A stretch of 64,000 nt of DNA from an uncultured Corynebacterium sp. (GCF_946223165.1 NZ_CAMIBP010000004.1:65338-129337); one strand, 5' to 3'; positions 46,528-55,495 are shown, numbered from the stretch's first letter. Notes: generated by a model from the letters alone, not told the origin. Numbers and translations are program-made.

Positions 46528-47382
46528 ATGTCCGCCGAGAATTGGGTCTCCCGCGCGCCCCGGTCGATTGGATTGGATCATATCGTCGCCGGCGTGCTCG
46601 CCGACGTGCAGGCGCGCGAGGCCCGCGTGAGCTTCCAGGAAATCAAGGCCCGCTCCCGCGCTACCGACACCCCGCGTGATGCCCGCGCCGCCCTGCTCGC
46701 CTCCGGGTGCACCGTGATTACCGAACTCAAACGCGCGGTGCCGTACCGCGGCGAGATTTCCCACCTGGCTACGCCCGCAGACATGGCCCGGCTGGGCCGC
46801 GAGCTCGAAGGCGTCGGCGTGCGCCTCCTCGCCGTGCAAACCGACCGCCGGCGCTTCCACGGGTCGCTCGAGGACATGCAGACCGTCCGCGAGGCCACCG
46901 GCGTGCCCATGATGTGCCGCGACATCATCGTGGATCCGTACCAAATTCACGAAGCGCGCTGTTATGGCGCGGATGTCGTTCCCCTCCAAGTAGAGCTCAT
47001 GGATCAGCCGCGGCTCGTCTCCCTCCTGGATCGCGTTGAGTCCCTCGGCATGACTGCGCTGCTGGAGGTGCGCACCCCGCACGAAGCTGATCGCGCTCTG
47101 GAAGCCGGCGCCTCCGTCATCGGCATCAGTGCGTGGTCCCTGGCATCGGATGCCCTCTACCGCCAGGCGTTTACGGAGATCGTCCCCGGCCTGCCCGAGG
47201 AGGTTATCAAGATCGCCGTGGGCGGCGTGGAGACCTCCCGCAATCTGCTCGACTACGCCTCGCAGGGCGCCGACGCCGTTGTTGTGGGCGAATCCATCGT
47301 TGCGGGCACCGATCCCACGGCCATCGCGCGGAGCCTCGTTGCCGTGGGCCAGCACCCCTCCTGCCCCTCACGCAAAATCTAG
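46528..47382 (+). CDS. TrpC-like protein lacking indole-3-glycerol-phosphate synthase catalytic residues
   Basis: 284 residues, clearly the orthologue of actinobacterial TrpC: RRFHGSLEDMQTVREA, DPYQIHEARCYGAD, RVESLGMTALLEV and the terminal HPSCP are as in mycobacterial TrpC. Key residues differ. Glu66 and Lys68 (ELKRA) and Glu180 remain. The catalytic Lys of the KDF motif is Arg131 (CRDI), the GVNNRDL/GVNARDL motif is GISAWSL so the Asn is Ser201, and the AESG phosphate/catalytic motif is AVGG (Val231, Gly232). Normal synthase activity is therefore unlikely. The reading frame is complete, with a good GGGAGG ribosome site 5 nt before the ATG, so it is kept under selection. trpB/trpA are missing downstream. 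Confidence 0.85.
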   Translation: MSAENWVSRAPRSIGLDHIVAGVLADVQAREARVSFQEIKARSRATDTPRDARAALLASGCTVITELKRAVPYRGEISHLATPADMARLGRELEGVGVRLLAVQTDRRRFHGSLEDMQTVREATGVPMMCRDIIVDPYQIHEARCYGADVVPLQVELMDQPRLVSLLDRVESLGMTALLEVRTPHEADRALEAGASVIGISAWSLASDALYRQAFTEIVPGLPEEVIKIAVGGVETSRNLLDYASQGADAVVVGESIVAGTDPTAIARSLVAVGQHPSCPSRKI

Positions 47383-47430
47383 CGCCCCGATAGGTGCCGC
47401 CTGCCCCTCCATTTGGCAAACTAGGGGATT

Positions 47431-48402
47431 GTGCATGTGACAAATCTTGCGAATATCCCGTCGCCGCCGCAGGGCGTGTGGCACCTCGGTCCTGTACCGG
47501 TCCGCGCTTATGCGCTGTGCATCATCCTGGGAATCCTCGTCGCCCTGTGGATGACGCAGCGGCGCTACGTTGGCCGCGGCGGCAACCCGGACACGGTCTG
47601 GGACGCGGCCATCGTCATCATCCCGACCGGCATCATCGGTGGACGTCTATATCACGTCCTGACGGACCACGACAAGTACTTCTGCGCCGAGTGCAACCCG
47701 GTCGACGCCTTGAAGATCACCAACGGCGGCCTCGGCATCTGGGGCGCCGTCGCGCTGGGCATCCTTGCCATCTGGGTGATGTTCAAGGTTAAAAAGCTGC
47801 CCATGGCGCCGTTCGCGGACGCCGTGGCGCCGGGCCTCATCCTGGCCCAGGCCATCGGGCGTCTGGGCAACTGGTTCAACCAGGAGCTTTACGGGCGCGA
47901 GACCACCGTCCCCTGGGCGCTCGACATCTATTACCGTGTGGACGAGGCCGGCAAATACGCCCCGGTCTCCGGGCGCTCCACCGGTGAGGTCATCGCCAGC
48001 GTTCACCCGACGTTCCTCTACGAGCTGGTGTGGAATGCGTTGGTGTGCGTGTTCCTGCTGTGGGCGCAAAAGAAGTTCCGCCTCGGCCACGGCCGCCTCT
48101 TCGCGCTCTACGTCATGGGTTACACCTTCGGCCGCTTCTTCGTGGAGAACATGCGTTCCGACGAGGCCACGCACGTGTTTGGCCTGCGCATCAACGTCAT
48201 CGTGTCCGTGGTGGTCTTCGTCGTGGCGCTTATCGTGTTCCTGCGCCTGCCGCGGGGTCAGGAGTCCCCTGAGGAGGTTGATCCGACCTATTGCGCCGCT
48301 GCTGCCGCTGCTGTCGATGCCGCCCCGGCCAGCGCCGGTTCCGCCGATGCGTCGGCCGGGCAGCGCGAGGCTGGTACCGCTGGCGGCCCAGTCACACCCT
48401 GA
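47431..48402 (+). CDS. lgt: Prolipoprotein diacylglyceryl transferase
   Basis: 323 residues, seven hydrophobic helices. The Lgt signature GRLGNWFNQELYGRET is intact, as is HPTFLYELVWN. It transfers diacylglycerol to the lipobox cysteine of prolipoproteins, the step before LspA. The last 50 residues are a low-complexity Ala/Gly/Ser tail common in actinobacterial Lgt. GTG start, 48 bp after the TrpC-like gene. Confidence 0.93.
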   Translation: MHVTNLANIPSPPQGVWHLGPVPVRAYALCIILGILVALWMTQRRYVGRGGNPDTVWDAAIVIIPTGIIGGRLYHVLTDHDKYFCAECNPVDALKITNGGLGIWGAVALGILAIWVMFKVKKLPMAPFADAVAPGLILAQAIGRLGNWFNQELYGRETTVPWALDIYYRVDEAGKYAPVSGRSTGEVIASVHPTFLYELVWNALVCVFLLWAQKKFRLGHGRLFALYVMGYTFGRFFVENMRSDEATHVFGLRINVIVSVVVFVVALIVFLRLPRGQESPEEVDPTYCAAAAAAVDAAPASAGSADASAGQREAGTAGGPVTP

Positions 48403-48437
48403 GGCCCGACGCGCCGCCCAGAAAAGCAAAATCCCAG

Positions 48438-48463
48438 CCCGGTTACTTTTGACTGTAACCGGG
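48438..48463 (+). terminator. Terminator after lgt
   Basis: CCCGGTTAC (48438-48446), loop TTTTGACT, GTAACCGGG (48455-48463): perfect 9-bp stem, then TATTTCC. Confidence 0.8.
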
Positions 48464-48592
48464 TATTTCCGTTTGGGGAATTGTGAATGTTCTGACAGAA
48501 GAGCGTCATTCGTCCCGCTGTGGTGGCCGGGTTCCTGAAACGCGGGTAGTTTGGGATTCGTTAGAAGCTCCCAATCCTATGAAGGCCACATA

Positions 48593-50014
48593 ATGCTGGA
48601 TAGAAGAACCAAGATCGTCTGCACCCTCGGCCCCGCCGTCGCTTCTGAGGAGAAGATCCTCGGCCTCGTGCAGGCCGGCATGGACGTTGCCCGCCTCAAC
48701 ATGTCTCACGGTGATCATGCAGATCACCAGCAGAACTACGACTGGGTGCGCAAGGCTACCGACGCCACAGGCCGCGCCGTCGGCGTCCTGGCGGACCTCC
48801 AGGGCCCGAAGATTCGCCTAGGCCGCTTCGTTAACACCGAGGAATTCTGGGCGGACGGCGAAATCGTTCGCATCACGGTAGATGACGTCGAGGGCACCCA
48901 CGACCGCGTGTCCACCACGTACAAGAACTTGGCCAAGGACGCCAAGCCGGGTGATCGCCTCCTCATCGATGACGGTAAGGTCGCCGTGGTCTGTAAGGAG
49001 GTCGACGGCAACGACGTCGTGTGCGAGGTCGTCGAGGGCGGACCGGTCTCCAATAACAAGGGCGTGTCCCTGCCGGGTATGGACATCTCCGTGCCGGCCC
49101 TGTCTGAGAAGGACATCGCGGATCTGCGCTTCGCCCTCCACCTGGGCGTCGATTTCGTGGCCCTGTCCTTCGTACGCTCCCCGGCCGACGTGGATCTGGT
49201 CCACGCGATCATGGATGAGGAAGGCCGCCGCGTCCCGGTCATCGCCAAGCTGGAAAAGCCCGAGGCTGTCGATGCACTCGAGTCCATCATCCTGGCTTTC
49301 GACGCCATCATGATCGCCCGAGGCGACCTGGGGGTTGAGGTCCCGCTCGAGCAGGTTCCGCTGTTCCAGAAGCGCGCCATCCAGATTGCGCGTGAGAACG
49401 CCAAGCCGGTCATTGTGGCTACCCAGATGCTCGACTCCATGATCTCCAACCTGCGCCCGACGCGTGCCGAGGCGTCCGATGTCGCCAACGCCGTCCTCGA
49501 CGGCGCTGACGCGGTCATGCTTTCTGGTGAGACTTCCGTGGGTATCGATCCCCATAACACCGTGCGCACCATGGCCCGCATCGTCCAACGCGCCGAGGCC
49601 GACGGTCAGGTGCCGCCGCTGTCCCACGTGCCGCGCACCATGCGTGGCGTTGTTTCTTACTCGGCCCGCGACATTGCCGAACGCCTCAACGCCAAGGCCA
49701 TCGTCGCGTTCACGACCTCTGGCGACACCGCCAAGCGCATTGCGCGCCTGCATTCGACCCTGCCGCTGCTGGTCTTTACCCCGGAGCAGGCCGTGCGCTC
49801 CCAGCTGGCCCTGACCTGGGGCGCGGAGACGTTCCTCAGCCCCACCGTTGACTCCACGGATGAGATGATGGCGACTCTCGACCGCGAGCTGCTTGGCATC
49901 GATGACTACAAGGAAGGCGACATTGTGGTCGTCGTCGCCGGAACCCCGCCGGGAGTCTCGGGCAACACCAACATGATCCAGGTTCATACCCTGGGGCGTC
50001 AGACAGAAGAATAA
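48593..50014 (+). CDS. pyk: Pyruvate kinase
   Basis: 473 residues. RRTKIVCTLGPA at the N-terminus, MARLNMSHG-type substrate loop (VARLNMSHG), catalytic Lys region VIAKLEKPEAV, metal site MIARGDLGVEVP, and ATQMLDSM are conserved; the C-terminal alpha/beta regulatory domain follows. It makes pyruvate and ATP from phosphoenolpyruvate. ATG at 48593 has AAGG upstream. A four-codon reading frame (ATG-AAG-GCC-ACA-TAA, 48579-48593) ends in a TAATG overlap with the start. Confidence 0.95.
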   Translation: MLDRRTKIVCTLGPAVASEEKILGLVQAGMDVARLNMSHGDHADHQQNYDWVRKATDATGRAVGVLADLQGPKIRLGRFVNTEEFWADGEIVRITVDDVEGTHDRVSTTYKNLAKDAKPGDRLLIDDGKVAVVCKEVDGNDVVCEVVEGGPVSNNKGVSLPGMDISVPALSEKDIADLRFALHLGVDFVALSFVRSPADVDLVHAIMDEEGRRVPVIAKLEKPEAVDALESIILAFDAIMIARGDLGVEVPLEQVPLFQKRAIQIARENAKPVIVATQMLDSMISNLRPTRAEASDVANAVLDGADAVMLSGETSVGIDPHNTVRTMARIVQRAEADGQVPPLSHVPRTMRGVVSYSARDIAERLNAKAIVAFTTSGDTAKRIARLHSTLPLLVFTPEQAVRSQLALTWGAETFLSPTVDSTDEMMATLDRELLGIDDYKEGDIVVVVAGTPPGVSGNTNMIQVHTLGRQTEE

Positions 50015-50034
50015 TCTGCTCCGTGCCACGCACG

Positions 50035-50065
50035 TGGCCCCGGCTCTTCACTAGAGTCGGGGCCA
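50035..50065. terminator. Terminator between convergent pyk and PrpF-family genes
   Basis: TGGCCCCGGCTC (50035-50046), 7-base loop, GAGTCGGGGCCA (50054-50065): 12-bp stem with one G-T pair. Can serve both directions. Confidence 0.78.
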
Positions 50066-50098
50066 TCGTCGTGTGCGCCTTAGCAGGGGGCGTCGGAT

Positions 50099-51208
50099 TT
50101 ACAGCACCCGGCAGGCCACTTGGCCCCGCATGAGCACGCGAGCGCTGCGCAGCAGGGAGGTCTCCTGCAGCTCGTCACCGTTGGCTACTGCTGCCGATGC
50201 CACCGCGCCCGACGGCGTGCCTAGCCGCACCGGCGTCCCGCTTATCGTGTGCCCGATGACCTCGGTGACGAGTGAATCCGGTACCGTGGCCGCGGCCGCA
50301 ATGCACATTGCCCCGGTGCCGGGCACCGCCTTGTGCGCCTGTTCCATGGAGATGACCCGCACGAGAAGGTCAATGTCGCCTGCCGCCAACGTTGTCCCGT
50401 CGAGCACTGGGGCGTCAGCTGGCGCGGCCACCATACCGATCTTGGGGCCGGCGCTGGGGGCGCCGGCGACATCGTCACAGAGCCCCATCCGGCGGGCGCC
50501 CTCGCGGCGCAAGGTTTCGAGGCAGGCCATCACCGCAGTGCGGGCGTCGATGTCGGTGGGCAGTTCCGTGCCGGAAAGCCCGAGATCCGCCGCGCGGACG
50601 AGGACCATGGGCAGACAGGCATCGATGAGCGTGACGTCGATGCCGTCAATGACCTCGCGCGCCGTGCCGGTGGGCAGTAGTGCGCCGGTCCGGCTGCCCG
50701 CCGGGGAGGGATAGACCAGCTCGATGGGGGAGGTTGACTCGGCGACGCCGGGCAGTGCGAAGTCGCCGTCGATTGCGGCACGCCCATCGACAACGGTGAC
50801 GCGTGCGAGGACCGTCTTACCTGTGTTGGTGTTGAACAGGCGAAACTCGTGCTTGCCGTCTGCCACCTTGAGGATTCCCGCCTCGAGGGCGAAGGGGGCA
50901 ACGCCGGACGAGAGGTTGCCGCAGTTGCCGGAGAAGTCCACGAACGTCGAACCCACGTCCACCTGAGCGAAGGTGTAGGCGAGATCGAAGTCCGGATCGG
51001 AGCTGGGCTCCACGACGACGACCTTTGATAACGAAGAGATGCCCCCGCCCATGCCGTCAAGCTGACGGCCGTTGGGATCCGGGCTGCCCATGACATCGGA
51101 GAAGACTCGCTCCCACTGCTCACGGGGAGGAAGATCGGCGGCGCGGAAGAAGAGTCCGCGGGAGGTGCCGCCGCGCACGTACATGGTGTCAAGCCAGCTA
51201 GCAGTCAT
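50099..51208 (-). CDS. PrpF-family isomerase
   Basis: 369 residues, two diaminopimelate-epimerase-like halves. Signature elements: RGGTSRGLFF near the N-terminus, FSGNCGNLSSGVAPFAL with the conserved Cys-Gly-Asn, and VPGTGAMCIAAAA in the second half. Members isomerise methylaconitate or oxalomesaconate-type unsaturated acids. No methylcitrate genes lie beside it, so the substrate is open. TACCGT lies 6 nt before the ATG (leaderless). Monocistronic. Confidence 0.85.
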   Translation of the reverse strand: MTASWLDTMYVRGGTSRGLFFRAADLPPREQWERVFSDVMGSPDPNGRQLDGMGGGISSLSKVVVVEPSSDPDFDLAYTFAQVDVGSTFVDFSGNCGNLSSGVAPFALEAGILKVADGKHEFRLFNTNTGKTVLARVTVVDGRAAIDGDFALPGVAESTSPIELVYPSPAGSRTGALLPTGTAREVIDGIDVTLIDACLPMVLVRAADLGLSGTELPTDIDARTAVMACLETLRREGARRMGLCDDVAGAPSAGPKIGMVAAPADAPVLDGTTLAAGDIDLLVRVISMEQAHKAVPGTGAMCIAAAATVPDSLVTEVIGHTISGTPVRLGTPSGAVASAAVANGDELQETSLLRSARVLMRGQVACRVL

Positions 51209-51393
51209 AGGGAAACGGTAACGTACTTCGAGACAACGCGGGAGGGGTCGCGGAAATCTTCTCGTTTATGATTTAGGTGTGAAGTTCTACAACGTACTTG
51301 CTGTGAGAGTCCTGGGGAGAACGTTGCAGTTAGCGGGCACGATGTCCGGTCATGCAGTGGGGGCTGGTGTTTCATTCTTTCAATCCCGCACGC

Positions 51394-51405
51394 TTCAATA
51401 TTGAA
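51394..51405. promoter_or_regulatory. Palindrome upstream of the mini YceI-like gene
   Basis: TTCAATATTGAA, a perfect 12-bp palindrome, 52 bp before the ATG at 51458. The 249-bp gap from 51209 otherwise shows only scattered AT-rich -10-like stretches (for example TTTATGATTTAG near 51265). Confidence 0.35.
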
Positions 51406-51457
51406 CTGATAAGGATGTCGATCGCCCGATGAGCGTCACACGACCTAAGGACAACGC

Positions 51458-51760
51458 ATGGCCGATATGAATAACCAGAATCAGGCCCCGGCCGTGGCGG
51501 CGCCGACGCTGGAGGGGGCAGCCGGCACGACGAACTCGGCGGCATCGGCCAGCGCGGCGGACGGTGGGGACGCAGGAGCGACCGACCTCAATGGGGAGTG
51601 GACCGTGGCCGCGGATGGCCAGTCCTACGCCGGTTACCGCGTAGACGAGGTCCTTAACGGCGCCGACGTCACCATCAACGGCCAGACCCAGCATGTGGAC
51701 GCCACCGCGCAGGTTGTGGACGAAGGCTCGCTGGAGTTCCTCGTCACGCTGAACACATAA
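51458..51760 (+). CDS. Mini YceI-like protein (only the first strands of the domain)
   Basis: 100 residues. A Gln/Asn/Ala-rich low-complexity N-terminus of about 40 residues precedes DLNGEWTVAADGQSYAGYRVDEVLNGADVTINGQT, which matches the opening strands of corynebacterial YceI lipocalin-like domains ('W-V---S-AGY-V-EVLNG--VTV-G-T'). It stops after about 50 residues where YceI normally continues for another 100 or more. No signal peptide or lipobox is present. AAGGAC ribosome site, its own palindrome upstream and a terminator right after the stop indicate a defined gene rather than random debris. Confidence 0.65.
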   Translation: MADMNNQNQAPAVAAPTLEGAAGTTNSAASASAADGGDAGATDLNGEWTVAADGQSYAGYRVDEVLNGADVTINGQTQHVDATAQVVDEGSLEFLVTLNT

Positions 51761-51778
51761 AGCATTGCGCGCGCTAGA

Positions 51779-51807
51779 AAGGCGGCTCCCACCGTGGGAA
51801 CCGCCTT
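51779..51807. terminator. Bidirectional terminator between mini YceI gene and glgP
   Basis: AAGGCGGCTCCCA (51779-51791) pairs with TGGGAACCGCCTT (51795-51807), 12 of 13 pairs, 3-base loop, followed by TTC TTA; A-rich on the other side. Confidence 0.82.
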
Positions 51808-51832
51808 TTCTTATGCCCGGTGGCGCGTTGGC

Positions 51833-54214
51833 TTACTTGCCAGCAATCGGGGTGGCCTCAATCTTCCAGACCTCGTTCGCGTAGTCTGCGATGGTGCGGT
51901 CCGAAGAGAAACGGCCCGAGTAGCAAATGTTGAGCCATGCCTTCTTGGCCCATGCCGTCGGGTCGGAGTTGTAGTCGTTGGCCATGCGGTCGCGGGTCTC
52001 GCGGTAGTCCGCGAAGTCACCGAGGACGTAGTAGACGTCCTGGGCGTGGACGCCCTGGCCGTCGAGCAGGGAGGAGCGCAGGTCGCCGAACATGCCGTCG
52101 TTCTCGTGTCCCAGCAGGCCGTTGGTCAGTGCGTCAAGGACGCGCTGCAGGCCCGGGACGGAGGTGTAGAGCTCGCCCGGGTTGTAGGACTCGCGCAGCT
52201 GCGGCAGCTCCTCGACGCGGGCGCCGAAGATATAAGCGTTCTCCTCGCCCACGGCCTCGACGATCTCCACGTTGGCGCCGTCCATGGTGCCCAGCGTGAG
52301 CGCGCCGTTCATCATGAACTTCATGTTCGAGGTACCGGAGGCCTCCTTGCCGGCCACGGAGATCTGCTCGGAGACGTCGGCCGCCGGGATGATGTGCTCG
52401 GCAGGGGAGACGTTGTAGTTTTCCACGAAGACGACGCGGATGATGTCCTTGGTGTCCGGGTCGTTGTTCACCAGGTCACCGATGGTGTTGATGAGCTTGA
52501 TGATGGCCTTCGCGCGGACGTAGCCCGGGGCCGCCTTCGCGCCGAAGATGAAGGTGCGCTTCGGGACGGTCTCGCCGTCTTCCTTGATGCGGAAGTACAG
52601 GTCGAGGATGTACAGCGCATTGAGCAACTGACGCTTGTACTCGTGGAGGCGCTTGATCTGGACGTCGAAAATGGAATCCGGATCGACCTCGGCGCCCTGG
52701 TGGTTCTTCACCCACGCGGCGAAGTCCACCTTATTCTTGCGCTTGATGTCGCTGAGCTTGTTCAGCACCTTGGCGTCGTCAGCCAGCGGGGCGAGGGCGG
52801 CTAGCTCGGACAGGTCGGTGACCCAAGCATCGGATCCGAGCTGCTTGGTGAGCAGCTTGGCTAGGCGCGGGTTGCACATCTTGAGCCAGCGGCGCGGGGT
52901 GACACCGTTGGTCTTGTTGTTGAACTTCTCCGGCCACAGCGCGTGCCACTCGGACAGGGTGTCGGCCTTGATGATCTCCGTGTGCAGTGCGGCCACGCCG
53001 TTGATGGAGAAGGCCGCGTAGCAGGCGATCCATGCCATGTGCACCTGGCCACCCGAGACCGGCGCCATGTAGTCGATGCGGCCCTGATCCAGGCCACGCT
53101 CGGCCATGTCGAGGCGGAAGCGGCGGTCGATTTCCTCGACGATCTCCCACATGCGCCAGAACAGCTTCTGGAAGATGGAGACTTCCCAGCTCTCCAGTGC
53201 CTCAGCCAGCACGGTGTGGTTGGTGTAGGCGAAGGTCTTGGTGACGATGGCCCAGGCGTCCTCCCAGCCCATGCCGTGCTCATCGAGCAGCAGGCGCATG
53301 AGCTCCGGGATGGCGAGCACCGGGTGGGTGTCGTTGAGCTGAATGCAGTTGTACTTCGCGAAGTCGGACAGGTCCTCACCGTGGTGAGCGATGTAGTTAT
53401 CGATCATCTGCTGCAGCGACGCGGAGACGAAGAAGTACTGCTGGCGCACGCGCAGCACCTTGCCTTCGTAGGTCGTGTCATTCGGGTAGAGGACGCGGCA
53501 GATGTCCATGACGCGCTCGCGCTCGACGATGGCGTCGGTAAAGCGCTGCGAGTTGAAGGCGTCGTAGTCGAACTCGTTGATGGGCTCTGACTTCCACAGA
53601 CGCAGGGTGCCCACGTTGTCGGTGCCGTAGCCGGTGATTGGCATGTCATAGGGGATGGCGCGGACGTCCATGTCGTCGAAGTGGACGTGGCGCTGCTCGG
53701 AGGCACGGCGGATGACGAAGTCGTAGCCGTTTTCCATCCAGGAGTCCGGCTGCTCCTTCTGGAAGCCGTTCTCGATGGACTGGCGGAACAGGCCGTAGCG
53801 GTAGAGCAGTCCGTAGCCGGTGACGGGGTAGTCCTGAGTGACTGCGGAGTCGAGGAAGCAGGCGGCCAGGCGGCCGAGGCCGCCGTTGCCCAGCGCCGCG
53901 TCGTGCTCGCGCTCGAGGACATCGCCCAGCTCACGGCCAGTGCCCTCCAAGGCGGCCTTGGCGTCGTCCACGAGGTCCAGGTTGGTCAGGTTGTTGAGCA
54001 GCGCGCGGCCCTGGAGGAATTCCGCGGAGAAGTAGTGCTGCTGGCGGGTGGCGTCGTAGGCGGTGCGGGTGGCCTCCCAGTTGTCAGCGATGTGGTCCAC
54101 GACCGCGGCCGACAGGCCAGACCACAGCTTGCGGCGGGTGGCGCCGGACGGGGTCAGTCCGGAGGCAGCGCGGACGTGGCCGGGGACGGCCTTTTCGAAT
54201 TCAGAATGGGACAT
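51833..54214 (-). CDS. glgP: Glycogen/maltodextrin phosphorylase
   Basis: 793 residues, full length for the GT35 family. The PLP lysine lies in EASGTSNMKFMMNG near residue 635; GNGGLGRLAACFLDS and NDTHPVLAIPELMRLL are also conserved. It releases glucose 1-phosphate from glycogen and works with GlgX, which is encoded 20 kb away. ATG at 54214 matches the usual N-terminus; GGAG lies about 12 nt upstream. Confidence 0.94.
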   Translation of the reverse strand: MSHSEFEKAVPGHVRAASGLTPSGATRRKLWSGLSAAVVDHIADNWEATRTAYDATRQQHYFSAEFLQGRALLNNLTNLDLVDDAKAALEGTGRELGDVLEREHDAALGNGGLGRLAACFLDSAVTQDYPVTGYGLLYRYGLFRQSIENGFQKEQPDSWMENGYDFVIRRASEQRHVHFDDMDVRAIPYDMPITGYGTDNVGTLRLWKSEPINEFDYDAFNSQRFTDAIVERERVMDICRVLYPNDTTYEGKVLRVRQQYFFVSASLQQMIDNYIAHHGEDLSDFAKYNCIQLNDTHPVLAIPELMRLLLDEHGMGWEDAWAIVTKTFAYTNHTVLAEALESWEVSIFQKLFWRMWEIVEEIDRRFRLDMAERGLDQGRIDYMAPVSGGQVHMAWIACYAAFSINGVAALHTEIIKADTLSEWHALWPEKFNNKTNGVTPRRWLKMCNPRLAKLLTKQLGSDAWVTDLSELAALAPLADDAKVLNKLSDIKRKNKVDFAAWVKNHQGAEVDPDSIFDVQIKRLHEYKRQLLNALYILDLYFRIKEDGETVPKRTFIFGAKAAPGYVRAKAIIKLINTIGDLVNNDPDTKDIIRVVFVENYNVSPAEHIIPAADVSEQISVAGKEASGTSNMKFMMNGALTLGTMDGANVEIVEAVGEENAYIFGARVEELPQLRESYNPGELYTSVPGLQRVLDALTNGLLGHENDGMFGDLRSSLLDGQGVHAQDVYYVLGDFADYRETRDRMANDYNSDPTAWAKKAWLNICYSGRFSSDRTIADYANEVWKIEATPIAGK

Positions 54215-54301
54215 GGGAAGAACACTCCATCTAGTCGGCATAGGTATCCGCCAGCTTAATCGTTTCAGCGCCGGCGCGCCGTGCCGCGCGCGGATGCCCG
54301 G

Positions 54302-55495
54302 CTACGAGCGTGCAAGGAACGTCAGCGCAGCCGCCGCGCCTGCTGTCGTCGCCGCGTACACCGTCGGGGCGAAGTCCGGCAGGAAGGTGGCCTGGTGGTT
54401 GACCGGTGGGTTGTCCAGTAGATCCGCGGGCGTCGAGCCCACGAACCAGAAAACATACGGCACGCCCCAGGCCTGCGGCAGATAGCAAAAGTCCTCGGAG
54501 ACCGTGGACGGTTCCGGGGTCACCGACGCGGTGCCGAAGACGTCGTCGAACGTGGCGCGCAGCGCGGCGGTGGCCGTCGGATCGTTGTCGGTCACCTCGC
54601 CGTGCGCGAAGTACTCAAACGTCGGCGCAACGGGGGAGCCGGACGCTTCGCACTCGGCACGCACGACGCGTTCGAGGGAGGCATAGACGCGGCCCGCGAG
54701 CTCCGGATCGTAGTAGCGCGTGTTAAGCACCAGCTCCGCGGTCTCCGGGATGATGTTGTTCTTGTCGCCGGAGTGCAGCTCGCCGACGGAAATGACAAAA
54801 AACTCGCTCGGCGCCACCTCGCGGCCGACGATGGCCTGCAAGCGCACGACGATCATCGCGGCAATGAATGTCGGGTCGATGGAGTGATGCGGCGCGGAGG
54901 CGTGCGCCGAGCGCCCGGTGATCCTAATGCGCAGGGAGTCGCATCCAGCCATGATCGGACCGGGCTTGGACTGGACCTGGCCGGCGGGGCCCGGCATGAT
55001 GTGCTGCGCCACGCACAGATCGGGAGCGGGCACTCGCCGCACGAGGTCGTCGGCCACCATGAGCTTCGCGCCATCGGAGGTCTCCTCGGCGGGCTGGAAG
55101 AGCGCGAGGAAGGTGCCGCTCCACGTGGCACGCTCGGCGTCGAGGATGGCGCACGCGCCCAGAAGGGCGGTGGCGTGCATGTCGTGGCCGCACGCGTGCA
55201 TGGCGCCGTTGGTGGAGGCATAGTCCACGCCGGTGGCCTCCACCACCGGCAGGGCGTCAAAGTCCGCGCGCATGAGCAGCGTCGGCCCCTCGCCATTGCG
55301 GAAGACGGCGACCATGCCGTGCCCGCCGATGCCGTCGATAACCTCGCAGTCCAGCCCCTCCAGGCGTTCCCGGATGCGACCCGCCGTGCGCTCCTCGCAG
55401 TGCGAGAGCTCCGGGTGGCGGTGCAGATCCTCGTAAAACTCCTGCTGCCAGGACAGATCGGCGTGGTGATGGGCAAGGATTGTAGAAATGGACAT
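54302..55495 (-). CDS. M20-family amidohydrolase (aminoacylase/hippurate hydrolase type)
   Basis: 397 residues. Metal motifs MHACGHDMHATALLG and FQPAEETSDGAK (catalytic Glu pair) are intact; a dimerisation/lid domain occupies about residues 185-295. Hydrolyses N-acyl amino acids or related amides; specificity unknown. ATG at 55495 is chosen because TACAGT lies 7 nt upstream (leaderless). Divergent from the 55538 gene with closely packed promoters. Confidence 0.87.
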   Translation of the reverse strand: MSISTILAHHHADLSWQQEFYEDLHRHPELSHCEERTAGRIRERLEGLDCEVIDGIGGHGMVAVFRNGEGPTLLMRADFDALPVVEATGVDYASTNGAMHACGHDMHATALLGACAILDAERATWSGTFLALFQPAEETSDGAKLMVADDLVRRVPAPDLCVAQHIMPGPAGQVQSKPGPIMAGCDSLRIRITGRSAHASAPHHSIDPTFIAAMIVVRLQAIVGREVAPSEFFVISVGELHSGDKNNIIPETAELVLNTRYYDPELAGRVYASLERVVRAECEASGSPVAPTFEYFAHGEVTDNDPTATAALRATFDDVFGTASVTPEPSTVSEDFCYLPQAWGVPYVFWFVGSTPADLLDNPPVNHQATFLPDFAPTVYAATTAGAAAALTFLARS

